A stretch of 64,000 bases of DNA, from positions 163,037,980 through 163,101,979 of the forward strand of contig OX457057.1 in NCBI GenBank assembly GCA_949752795.1, given 5' to 3'. Below the pieces are notes generated by a model. The model saw only the letters and a program-made list of their open reading frames with translations. It was not told the origin of the DNA and made no database searches. The stretch comes from Hyperoodon ampullatus (lineage: Eukaryota; Chordata; Mammalia; Artiodactyla; Ziphiidae). The position numbers were made by a program, and so were the translations under genes. Positions 33,188 to 44,539 of the stretch are shown here, one piece after another (positions within the stretch are counted from its first letter, which is position 1; every line of letters begins with the position of its first letter).

Positions 33188-33439
33188 GAAAAGCCTGAGG
33201 GCCAGCTGGGTCCTGGGAGCCTGGCTTCCTCAGTGATGATGGCTGAGCAGGGTCTGGCCCTCAGGGTGCCACCAGCTGAGATCTGCCTCCTCAGCCGGGG
33301 CTGGGCACTGGCGGGAGGACCCAGACTGGGTGCTGGATGAATGCTCCCCGGGAGGGTAACCGGCCTGTGCAGGGACCCCTCCTCATAGCCAGGCCTGAAC
33401 CTCGGAGGGCGAGAGTTGAGCCTTTGGGACCTTGTCCTT

Positions 33440-33748
33440 TCTTGTCAGAACAAAGAATAATGTTTATTTTGGTGGAGGTTTACAGGAACATCGTGACCTG
33501 ACCATGACCTGGCCTCAAGAACAAAGACTCTGACACCAAGAAGTCTGCAACAACTAATCATGCCACTCCCTCACCTTTCCTATAAAGGGCTTGCTGAAAG
33601 CTTTTGGGGAGTTCTGGGTTTTTAAGGCATGAGGCACCTGTCTCCTTGCATGGCCCTGCAATAAACCTTTCTCTGCTCCAAACTCTGACGTTTTGGTATT
33701 GTTTGGCCTCACTATGCATCGGGCACATGGACTTGCGTTTGATAACAC
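33440..33748 (+). mobile_element. Endogenous retrovirus LTR fragment
   Basis: It has TATAAAG at 33581-33587, AATAAA at 33660-33665 and a terminal TTTGATAACA, so U3/R/U5 order is visible. It shares GGTTTACAGG...CATGACC-type text with the solo LTR at 62,000. The 5' side is truncated and no internal genes are present. Confidence 0.7.
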
Positions 33749-33925
33749 TTACTTTGTGTCAGGTGCTGTGATATACATTCTATGAAGTATATAGTCATAT
33801 TGCAACGTTTTATAGATGAGGAATCTGAAAATTCAAGAGATAGATTAAACAATATGTCCAAAGTCACACAGCTCATAAGGATGGAGCTGGGATTAGAATC
33901 CAGGTAGTCTGGCCTCAGAATCTCG
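33749..33925 (+). mobile_element. MIR SINE
   Basis: CTTACTTTGTGTCAGGTGCT, AAAGTCACACAGCTCATAAG and GAGCTGGGATTAGAATCCAG are MIR segments. The LTR above ends at its left edge. Confidence 0.8.
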
Positions 33926-36050
33926 GCTTTTAGCTACATTGTCGTTGGACATATGTACATTTATTTGTTCACTAATTCATCAGATATTAATTGAATGATG
34001 TGTCAGGCATTGCACTACTTTCTCAACAAGGTGGTCTTCACACTTAAAACACTCAAACTCTAGTGAGGGAGACAGACACATGAACACAGAAATTACTGCC
34101 TAATGTGAGAACTGTTGTACTTAAAAATATATTCAAAGAACTTAGTTACCTTGATATCCTTCATAATGTAGGGATGTCATATATTTATATAATTTGGGGG
34201 CTAATATGTAATATGTTCAAATTATACCACCTACTGCTAGTAACAATCAAGGTGAAGTTTGTCGCTAGTGGGTAGGAAAGCAAATTTAAACATTTGAGCC
34301 AAAGTTTAAAGTGGCATTAAGCTGTGGAGGGTGCGCATGAAGCCTGAAGGAACAAGGGTTGTGGAGCATTGTGATAACAAGGGTCATGGAGCATTGTGAT
34401 GACAGGTCACGGAGCATTGTGATGACAAGGGCATGGAGCATTGTGATGACAGGGGTCATGGAGCATTGTGATGACAGGGGTCATGGAGCATTGTGATGCC
34501 AATGGCATGGAGCATTGAGATGCCAGGGGTCATGGAGGATTGTGATGACAAGGGTCATGGAGCATTGTGATGACAAGGGTCATGGAGCATTGTGATGACA
34601 AGAGCATGGAGCATTGTGATGACAGGGGTCATGGAGCATTGTGATGCCAAGGGTCATGGAGCATTGTGATGACAAGGGCTTGGAGCATTGTGATGACAGG
34701 GGTCATGGAGCATTGTGATGGCTGGTTTCATGGAGCATTGTGATGACAAAGGTCATGGTGCCTTGTAATGACAGGTTATGGAGCATTTTGATGACAAGGG
34801 TCATGGAGCATTGTGATGACAGGGGCATGTAGCCTTGTGATTACAGGGGTCATGGAGCATTGTGATGACAAGGGCATAGAGCACTGGGCTGAAGAGGATC
34901 ATGGAGTATTGTGATGAGAGGGGGCATGGAGCATTGTGATGACAAGGGCATGGAACATTGGGCTGAAGAGGATCATGGAGTATTGTGATGAGAGGGGGCA
35001 TGGAGCATTGTGATGACAAGGGTCATGGAGCATTGTGATGACAAGGGCAAGGAACATTGTGATGATAAGGGCATGTAGCATTGTGGTGACGGGGTGAGGG
35101 AGCATTGTGATGACAAGTGCATGGAGCACTGTGATGACGGGGTAATTGAGCATTGTGAAGACAACAGCATGGAGCATTGTGATGACACGGGTCATGGAGC
35201 ATTGTGATGACAAGCACATGGAGCATTGTGATGACAAGGGTCATGGAGCATTGTGCTGAGAAAGGCATGGAGCATTGTGATGACAGGGGTCATGGAGCAT
35301 TGTGATTTCAAGAGCATGGAGCATTGTGATGATAGGGGTCATGGAGCATTGTGATGACAGTGGCATGGAGCATTGTGATGCCAAGGGTCATGGAGGATTG
35401 TGATGACAAGGGTCATCAAGCATTGTGATGAAAAGAGCATGGAGCATTGTGATGACATGGGTCATGTAGCATAGTGATGATAAGGGTAATGGAGGATTGT
35501 GATGACTAGTGCATGGAGCATTGTGATGAAAGGGGTGAGGGAGCATTGTAATGACAAGGGCATCGAGCAATGTGACGCCAAGTTTCATGGAGGATTGTGA
35601 TGACACTGGTAAGGGAGTATTGTGATGACAAGTGCAAGGAGCAGTGTGATGACAAGGGTCATGGAGCATTGTGCTGAGAAAGGCATGGAGCATTGTGGTG
35701 AGAAGGGTCATGGAGCATTGTGATGACAAGTGCATGGAGCCTTTCGGTGACAAAGGTCACAGAGCCTTAAGATGACAAGGGCATTTAGCATTGTGATGAC
35801 ATGGGTCATGGAGCATTGTGATGACAATGGTCATGGAGCATTTTGATGACAAGAGTCACAGAGCAGTTTAATGACAGGTGTCATAGAGCATTGTGATGAC
35901 AAGGGCATGGAGCATTGTGAAGGCAAGGGCATGGAGCATTGTGATGACAGGGGTCATGGAGCATTGTGATGAGAAGGGTATGGAGCATTGGGCTGAAAAT
36001 GTTCATGGAGTATTGTGATGACAGGGGTCATGGAACATTGTGATGACAAG

Positions 36051-36562
36051 GGAATGGAGCATTGTGATGACAAGGTCCTGGAGCATTGTGATGAGGAGAC
36101 CATGGAGCCTTGTGATGACAAGTCTCATGGAGCATTCTGATGAAAAGGGGCATGGAGCATTGTGATTACAGGGGTCTTGGAGCATTGTGATGACAAGGGC
36201 ATGGAGCATTGTGATGAGAAGGCCATGGAGCATTGTGATGACATGCGTCATGGAGCTTTGTGATGACAAGGGCATGGAGCGTTGTGATTACAGGGGTCTT
36301 GGAGCATTGTGATGAAAAGGGCATGGATCATTGTGATGAAAAAGGCATGGAGCCTTGTCATGACAGGGTTCAAGGAGCATACTGGCGACAAGTGTCAGGG
36401 AGCATTGTGATGACAAGTGTATTGAGCATTGTGATGACAAAGGTGATGGAGCATTGTGATGAGAAGACAATGGATAATTGTGATGATGAGCGTCATGGGG
36501 CGTTGTGATGACAAGTGTTATGGAACATTGTGATCACAAGGGTTTGGAGCATTGTGATGACA
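36051..36562 (+). repeat. Higher-order repeat block A, copy 1
   Basis: It aligns by eye with 40188-40699 at a constant offset of 4137 bp. Shared rare variants include AAGGTCCTGGAGC, ATTCTGATGAAAAGGGGC, GATTACAGGGGTCTTGG and GGGTTCAAGGAGCATACTG. Confidence 0.85.
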
Positions 36563-37563
36563 AGGGCATGGAACACTGGGATACATGGGTCATGGAGGAT
36601 TGTAATGACAAGGGCACGGAGCATTGTGATGAGAAGGGCATCGAGCATTGTGATGACAAGCGTCATGGAGCTTTGTGATGACAAAGGTCATGGAGCATTT
36701 TGATGACAAGGGCATGGAGCAATGTGATGAGAGGGTTCATGGAGCATTGTGATGACAATGGCATGGAGCATTGTGATGCCAAGGGTCATGGAGCTTTGTG
36801 ATGACAGGGGTCATGGAGCATTTTGATGACTAGGGCGTGGTGCATTGTGATGAGAAGGGCAGGGAGCATTGTGATGACAGGGTAACGGAGCAATTTGATG
36901 AAAAGGGTCATGGAACATTTTGATGACAGGGGTTATGGAACATTGTGATGTCAGGGGTCATGGAGCATTGTGATGAAAAGGGTCATGGAGCATTTTGATG
37001 ACAGGGGTTATAGAACATTGTGATGTCAGGGGTCATGGAGCATTGTGATGATAAGGGCATGTAGCATTGTGATGACAGGGGTCATGGGACATTGTGATGA
37101 CAGGGGTGAGGGAGTATTGTGATGACTAGTGATGGAACATTGTGATATCAGTGGTGAGAGAGCATTTTGATGAGAAGTGCATGGAGCATTGTGATGACAA
37201 GGTTTATGGAGCATTGTGATGACAAGGTTGTGGAGCATTGTGATGACAAGCGCATGGCGCATTGTGATGACATGGGTCATGGAGCATAGTGCTGACAAGC
37301 GCATGGAGCATTGTGATGACAAGGGTCATGGAGCATTGTGCTGACAAAGGCATGGAGCATTGTGATGACAAGGGTCACAGAGCATTGTGATGAAAAGTTC
37401 ATGGAGCATTGTGGTGACAAAGGTCACAGAGCCTTGTGATGACGAGGGCATGGACCATTGTGATGACAAAGGTCATGAAGCATTGTGATGACTGGAGTCA
37501 CGGAGCATTGTGATGACAGTGGGCATGGAGCATTGTGATGACAAGGGCATGGAACATTGTGAT

Positions 37564-38200
37564 GACAGGGGCATGGAGCATTGGTCTGACAAGTTTCATG
37601 GATTATTGTGATGACAGTGGGCATGGCGCATTGTGATGACAAGGGCATGGAGCATTGTGATGACAAGGTCATGGAGTATTGTGAAGACAGGTGTCAGGGA
37701 GCATTGTGATGACATATGTCATGGTCCATTGTGATGACAATGGCATGGAGCATTGTGATGTCAAGTGTCATGGAGGATTGTGATGAGAAGGGTAATGGAG
37801 CATTGTGATGACAAGGGCTTGGAGCATTGTGATGACAAGGGTCATGGAGCATTGTGATGACAAGGGCATGGAGCATTGTGATGACAAAGGCCATTGAGAA
37901 TTTTGATGACAAGGTCGTGAAGCCTTGTGATGACAAGCGCATGGAGCTTGCTATGACAGGGGTCATGGAGCATTGCGATGACAAGTGCATGGAGAATTGT
38001 GATGACAAGAGCATGTAACATTGTGATGAGAAGTGTCATGGAGCATTGTGATGACAAGGATGTGGAGTATTGTGATGACAAGGGACATGGAGCATTGTGA
38101 TGACCAGGGCATGGAGCATTGTGATGGCAAGACCGTGGAGCATTGTGATGAGAAGACCATGGATAATTGTGATGACGAGCGTTATGGAGCACTGTAATGA
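37564..38200 (+). repeat. Higher-order repeat block B, copy 1
   Basis: It shares unusual units (TTGGTCTGACAAGTTTCATG, ATATGTCATGGTCCATTG, AAGGTCGTGAAGCC, GGAGCTTGCTATGACAGGGG) with 38861-39472, about 1.3 kb downstream. Confidence 0.88.
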
Positions 38201-38860
38201 GAAGGGGCATGGAGCATTGTGATGACAGGTGTCATGGAGCATTGTGATGACGGGTCATTTAGCATTGTGATGACAAGGGAATGGAGTATTGTGATGACAG
38301 GCATCATGGAGCCTTGTGATGACAAGTGTTATGGAACATTGTGATCACAAGGTTTTGGAGCATTGTGATGACAGAGGTCATGGATCATTTTGATTTCAAG
38401 GAGCATGGAGCATTTTGATGACAAGGGCATGAAGCAATGTGGTCCCAAGGTTCATGGAGGATTGTGATGACAATGGTAATGGAGTATTATAATGACAAGC
38501 GCATGGAGCATTGTGATGACAAGGTCATGTAGCATTTTGCTGACAAAGGCATGGAGCATTGTGATGACAAGTGTCATGGAGGACTGTGATGACAAGCGTC
38601 ACGGAGCATTGTGATTACAGGGGTCATGGAGCCTTGTGATGACAAGGCCGTGGAACATTGTGATGGCAGGAGTCATGGAGCATTGTTATGACAGGGGTAA
38701 TGGAGCATTGTGATGACAAGGGCATGGAGCATTGGTCTGAAAAGTTTCATGGAGCATTGTGATGAGAGTGGGCATGGAACATTGTGATGACAAAGGCACG
38801 GAACACTGTGATACATGGGTCATGGAGGATTGTAATGACAAGGGCATGGAGCATTGTGAT

Positions 38861-39472
38861 GACAGGGGCATGGAGCATTGGTCTGACAAGTTTCATGGAT
38901 TATTGTGATGACAGTGGGCATGGCGCATTGTGATGACAAGGGCATGGAGCATTGTGATGACAAGGTCATGGAGTATTGTGAAGACAGGTGTCAGGGAGCA
39001 TTGTGATGACATATGTCATGGTCCATTGTGATGACAATGGCATGGAGCATTGTGATGCCAAGTGTCATGGAGGATTGTGATGACAAAGGTAATGGAGCAT
39101 TGTGATGACAGGGGCTTGGAGTATTGTGATGACAAGGGTCATGGAGCATTGTGATGACAAGGGCCATTGAGAATTTTGATGACAAGGTCGTGAAGCCTTG
39201 TGATGACAAGCGCATGGAGCTTGCTATGACAGGGGTCATGGAGCATTGCGATGACAAGTGCATGGAGAATTGTGATGACAAGAGCATGTAACATTGTGAT
39301 GAGAAGTGTCATGGAGCATTGTGATGACAAGGACGTGGAGAATTGTGATGACAAGGGACATGGAGCATTGTGATGACCAGGGCATGGAGCATTGTGATGG
39401 CAAGACCGTGGAGCATTGTGATGAGAAGACCATGGATAATTGTGATGACGAGCGTCACGGAGCAGTGTAATG
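38861..39472 (+). repeat. Higher-order repeat block B, copy 2
   Basis: Same order of rare units as 37564-38200 but about one basic unit (25 bp) shorter, lost next to GGGCCATTGAGAATTTTG. Confidence 0.88.
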
Positions 39473-40187
39473 ACAAGGGACATGGAGCATTGTGATGACA
39501 GGGGTCATGGAGCATTTTGATGACAAGCTTGTGGAGTATTGTGATGACAATGGCATGGAGCATTGTGATGAAAAGGGCATGGATCATTGTGATGAAAAAG
39601 GCATGGAGCCTTTTCATGACAGGGTTCAAGGAGCATTCTTATGACAAGTGTCAGGGAGCATTGTGATGACAAGTGTATTGAGCATTGTGATGAAAAGGGC
39701 ATGGCGTATTGTGATGACAAGCATCATGGAGCGCTGTGATGAGGAGTGTTATGGAACATTGTGATCACAAGGGTATGGAGCATTGTGTTGACAAGGGCAT
39801 GAAGCAATGTGATCCCAAGGTTCATGGAGGATTGTGATGACAATGGTAATGGAGTATTGTGATGACAAGCGCATGGAGCATTGTGATGACAAGGTCATGT
39901 AGCCTTGCTGACAAAGGCATGGAGCATTGTGATGACAAGGGTCATGGAGCACTGTGATGACAAGTGTCACGGAGCATTGTGATTACAGGGGTCATGGAGC
40001 ATTGGGATGACAAGGGCATGGATCATTGTGATGACAAGTGTCATGGAGCATTGTGATTACAGGGGTCATGGAGCATTGGGATGACAAGGGCATGGATCAT
40101 TGTGATGACAAGTGTCATGGAGCATTTTGTTGACAAGAGTCCCGAATCATTGTGTTGTCAGGGGTCATGGAGCATTGTGAAGGCAAG

Positions 40188-40699
40188 GGAATGGAGCATT
40201 GTGATGACAAGGTCCTGGAGCATTGTGATGAGAAGACCATGGAGCCTTGTGATGACAAGCCTCATGGAGCATTCTGATGAAAAGGGGCATGGAGCATTGT
40301 GATTACAGGGGTCTTGGAGCATTGTGATGACAAGGGCATGGAGCATTGTGATGAGAAGGCCATGGAGCATTGTGATGACATGCGTCATGGAGCCTTGTGA
40401 TGACAGGGGCATGGAGCATTGTGATTACAGGGGTCTTGGAGCATTGTGATGAAAAGGGCATGGATCATTGTGATGAAAAAGGCATGGAGCCTTTTCATGA
40501 CAGGGTTCAAGGAGCATACTGACGACAAGTGTCAGGGAGCATTGTGATGACAAGTGTATTGAGCATTGTGATGACAAAGTTCATGGAGCATTGTGATGAG
40601 AAGACCATGGATAATTGTGATGACGAGCGTCATGGGGCGTTGTGATGACAAGTGTTATGGAACATTGTGATCACAAGGGTTTGGAGCATTGTGATGACA
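40188..40699 (+). repeat. Higher-order repeat block A, copy 2
   Basis: Collinear with 36051-36562 with only scattered substitutions. Partial further copies of its variants are at about 39,536-39,700 and 40,795-40,980. Confidence 0.85.
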
Positions 40700-41530
40700 G
40701 AGGTCATGGAGCATTTTGATTTCATTGTGATGACAATAGCATGAAGCATTATGATGATGGCCATGGTGCATTGTGATGACAGGGTTCATGGAGCATTGAG
40801 ATGAAAAGGGGCATGGAGCATTGTGATTAGAGGGGTCTTGGAGCATTGTGATGACAAGGGTATGGAGCATTGTGATGAGAAGGCCATGGAGCATTGTGAT
40901 GACATGCGTCATGGAGCTTTGTGATGACAAGGGCATGGAGCATTGTGATTACAGGGGTCTTGGAGCATTGTGATGACAAGGGTCATGGAGCCTTGTGATG
41001 ACAAGGCTGTGGAACATTGTGATGGCAGGGGTCATGGAACATTTTTTTGACAGGGGTAATGGAGCATTGTGATGACAAGGGCATGGAGCATTGGTCTGAA
41101 AAGTTTCATGGATTATTGTGATGAGAGTGGGCATGGAGCATTGTGATGACAAGGGCACGGAACACTGTGATACATGGGTCATGGAGGATTGTAATGACAA
41201 GGGCATGGAGCATTGTGATGAGAAGGGCATCGAGCATTGTGATGACAAGGGTCATGGAGCTTTGTGATGACAAAGGTCATGGAGCATTTTGATGACAAGA
41301 GCGTGGTGCATTGTGATGAGAAGGGCAGGGAGCATTGTGATGACATGGATCATGGAGCATTGTGATGACAAAAGCATGGAGCATTGTGATGAGAAGTGGC
41401 CTGGAACATTGTGATGACAAAGACATGGAGCATTGTGATGACAATGCATGGAGCATTGTGATGACAAGTGTCATGGAGCATTGTGATATCAAGGGTCATG
41501 GAGCATTGTGATGAAAAATCTATGGAGCAA

Positions 41531-43050
41531 TGGCATTGTAAAGGAGGATGATCTGATTTACATGTTCCAGGCTGCCATCAGTGAATCCCTGCTTGCTTCT
41601 TCCTGCCTTGTCCAAGGTCCTGAGGCAGAAAAAGTTTGACTATTGCAGTGAAACTCTCTGAGGGAAGGGTCCAAGGTGAGGAGTGTGTGTGAATTATGTG
41701 GGTTTGCACATACATGGATGCCATCCCATGAGGATCTGTTCTCAGTGGGTCTCTTTTCAGCTTTTCCTTTTCTAGACCTTATTTCCTCTTCTTTCCAGTT
41801 ACTTTTTATCTGGAAGACAGCCTCTCCATTAAGCTAGTATTGTGGCTGATAGTGTGTTGCTATCCATGGAGTCCCATTTACCAGAATAGGGTATGACAGA
41901 TAGTAGGTCAGTAAATCTGAACTTTCGGCTAGAAAATTTTAGCTAGGTTGTTATGTTCCATCAGTCTCGTTTCTTAGAAATCAAAGGCCTGGACTTTTAA
42001 AACTTGTCTCTGAGTTCTAAGAGCCAATGTAATGGATGATCACTGACTGTTTCTTTTTCACTGTCCTTGTGTTCTACAGTCATGATTTGAGATCACGAGG
42101 AGACCTCTTTGTCCTGGAGGAGAAATAATTTGAGTTTGGGGCTATTAGATTTTATTTCTACTTCTCTGAGTATTTGGATGAATTACCAATGAATTGAGTA
42201 CAAATCAGAGCCTTACACTCATGACTTCTTTATGTAATTTTTCAGTTTCTTCTCCTTGCAGACAACAATAAACTAACCCCCGACCTCACAGATGGTGTTA
42301 GTCATCCTGATAATGCACCTCAGCTAACATCTCAAGTCGGGATCCAGTTGCACTTGCTTTGTGCGACAGGTATTCGAACGACAAGCTGCAGGTACATTGA
42401 CATTGGCTAAATCACATTAGTTTTAAAATGCCCTGGAGTGGCTTGCAATTTGAAGGTAATTGATGTTAAGCCCCTAAAATTAAAAAAATGATTTGCAAAG
42501 AAAACAGTCACCCCAAATGTATCTCTCACTTTGTAGAGGCTGTCTTTGCAGTCTCAGGGAAGGCACTGTAGTGAGAGCGAGAAGACTTCCACATCTCCCA
42601 CGAGCTAAACTGGTCACTTTAAGTAAGTTAATTGAATTTCTCTGTGTCCCCAAACTTCTCAGCTAAAAACTTGGATTTGCTTATTCAACAAATGAATTAG
42701 GACCTGTCATGATAGATAGGTGAAAATAAGGACTAGCTCTCAAAGAGCTCACAGATGAGATGAGAGACCAAGTGTATTCCAAGATAGCTGTTGGTCCAGG
42801 AGCTAGTGATGTGCTCCAGAGGTCCCTGATGCTGCCTACCAGGGAAGGAGGTGATTGGAAGTTTCTGGAGGAGGTAAATTTATGGATGAAAAGACCATAG
42901 ACCGGACAGGTTAGTCAATTTTCCTAAATCCCCTTAATTAAAGTTTTGGTTTCCAGGCTGATGGTCTTTTCCTTTGAATATGATAACATAATTTAAAATG
43001 TAAAGCTTTTTTACTATTATGTTGAGAGTGTGTCTGTAGTAATAAAAACA
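41531..43050. other. Intergenic, no recognised gene or clear repeat
   Basis: The sequence changes abruptly from the minisatellite to unique DNA. No exon chain or confident repeat signature was found. Confidence 0.5.
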
Positions 43051-43054
43051 TCAA

Positions 43055-43425
43055 TAATAATAACTAAGATTTTGTGCTAGGCATTTTTACCAGAGTTTAC
43101 ATGTGTTTAGTCATTAAACTCTCTTAACATACAATGAAGTAGGTATTTTGAAGAAATTAAGCACAGAGTTCAAATAACTTGCATAGCATTGCACAGCTAA
43201 TGATGGAGCCAGGAAAGCATCGTGCTTGGTGCTTCACATATGTTGTCTTCTTTAATCCTTAAAATAACTCAAACAGGTAGCTTTATTAGCCTCACTTCAC
43301 AGATGAGAAAATGAAGGCACAGAGAGTTTAAGTAACTTTCCCAAGATCACACAGTAATTAGGGGAGCTGGGATTTGAACCCAAGCAGTCTGGCCCCAGAA
43401 CTTAGACCCTTACCTTCTGTTATCT
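43055..43425 (+). mobile_element. Two adjacent MIR SINEs
   Basis: The first is at about 43055-43215 (TTTGTGCTAGGCATTTTTAC, CTTGCATAGCATTGCACAGC). The second is at about 43216-43425 (CATCGTGCTTGGTGCTTCAC, GATGAGAAAATGAAGGCACA, GCTGGGATTTGAACCCAAGC). Confidence 0.75.
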
Positions 43426-43559
43426 TAGTTTAAAGCAGTTGAATCTGTTCTGCAAACCCAAGCAAGACCACTGAAACTTATTTCCAGTTTGACACTGCCA
43501 TCTCAGCTAAGGTGAATCTCTGCTCCTCTGATTCTCTGTTCCTCTGTAACTGAGGAATA

Positions 43560-43725
43560 TTACTCATTATCTTAAGTATTTATGCATATATCTATTTTTT
43601 TCCATTAGACTTGTGACTTCTCAGGGACAGGGGTGATACAACTTACTCATCTTTATATTTCCAGCACCTTGTACAGTGTCTTATGCCTAATAAGGGCTCA
43701 GTATTCAAAACAGACCTGAATGAAT
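43560..43725 (+). mobile_element. L2 LINE 3' end fragment
   Basis: GACTTCTCAGGGACAGGGGT, CTCATCTTTATATTTCCAGC and ACCTTGTACAGTGTCTTATG follow the L2 3' pattern. Confidence 0.7.
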
Positions 43726-44539
43726 AATTTCCCATCATGAGAACTTGAAAACTGTTTGCAAGAAAATATCCACAAATTATTTCTGGCCTAGAGATTGCCA
43801 TGTGGGGTCATCCTATGGTTTGATCCATCTCTGCATCTTTAGAATTTGAGACAGGTCTTGGTATATAGAAAACATTAAAAAAAATCCATGAATGAATGAA
43901 TGGCTTAGTAAGGGAGGCAAGAGGTGCAAATGAGAATCATTGCAGCTTTTGGGAAACTGTCCATGGGAGAGGTGATAGCAATCTCTGGGAGAGGGAGCCC
44001 AGGCTCCTTGCAGAGACCCCCAGCAGGCAGCCTTTGTGGCAGCTGATGGAAGGGAGGTGCCCGCTTGAGGTCAAGGCAAGTGATATTCTCCACTGACAGC
44101 TCCTCATTTGACCCTCAGGGGTGCTTATTTCTGGCAGAAGCATTTCTTGGTTTTAGAAGGTACTTCACCCCTTTACAACCTGTGTAATTGCTATTGGAAT
44201 GCTTTGCCCTGGTAGTGTCTTAATTAGGTAAATTTTATACCAAGGGCTTTAACTTAATGCTGCATTTGCAATTCTAAGACCCCCTACTCTTGGCACTGCC
44301 AGGAAACACATTTTCTAGATGTGGGACACCCTGATCCAGAGCTTGTTTTTGCATTCTTCCACGAGGAGGGGTGGGGTGGGGACAGGATCCGGGGAGCCAG
44401 GCAAAAGGAGACGTGTGTCAGGAGAATAATCTCAATGCTTCTAGAAAGAAAAGCCCATCTCTATGTTACCCTGCTCCAAGAGCTGCTTGGATGGAGATTG
44501 CTTGGATAATTGCAGGATCTGAGGCTGTTCACGTTTAGT

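Larger units (their letters stand above)
34352..41530. repeat. Large minisatellite, 24/25-bp unit, about 280-300 copies
   Basis: The unit is (G/T)CATGGAGCATTGTGATGACAAGG with one or two G. Units of 24 and 25 bp alternate, and about 7.18 kb is covered without interruption by any other sequence. Variants include GACAGGGG, GAGAAG, GATTACAGGGG and GGAGGATTG. Higher-order repeats exist: 37564-38200 resembles 38861-39472, and 36051-36562 resembles 40188-40699. The + strand is G-rich and C-poor. Minus-strand open frames (HHNAPCPC, ITMLHALV, SSQCSMPL patterns) are consequences of the period and not genes. Confidence 0.97.

Noticed and set aside
34801..41492. Many minus-strand open frames of 60-122 codons with HHNAP, ITMLHAL or SSQCSM repeats, looking like a repeat protein family
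   Set aside because: The 24-bp units keep all three minus frames open at once, and the three repeat motifs are the same DNA read in three frames. There is no conserved start, codon bias or splice structure.
34352..41530. CRISPR-like array
   Set aside because: Mammalian DNA, no distinct spacers between constant repeats, and no cas genes. It is a continuous minisatellite.
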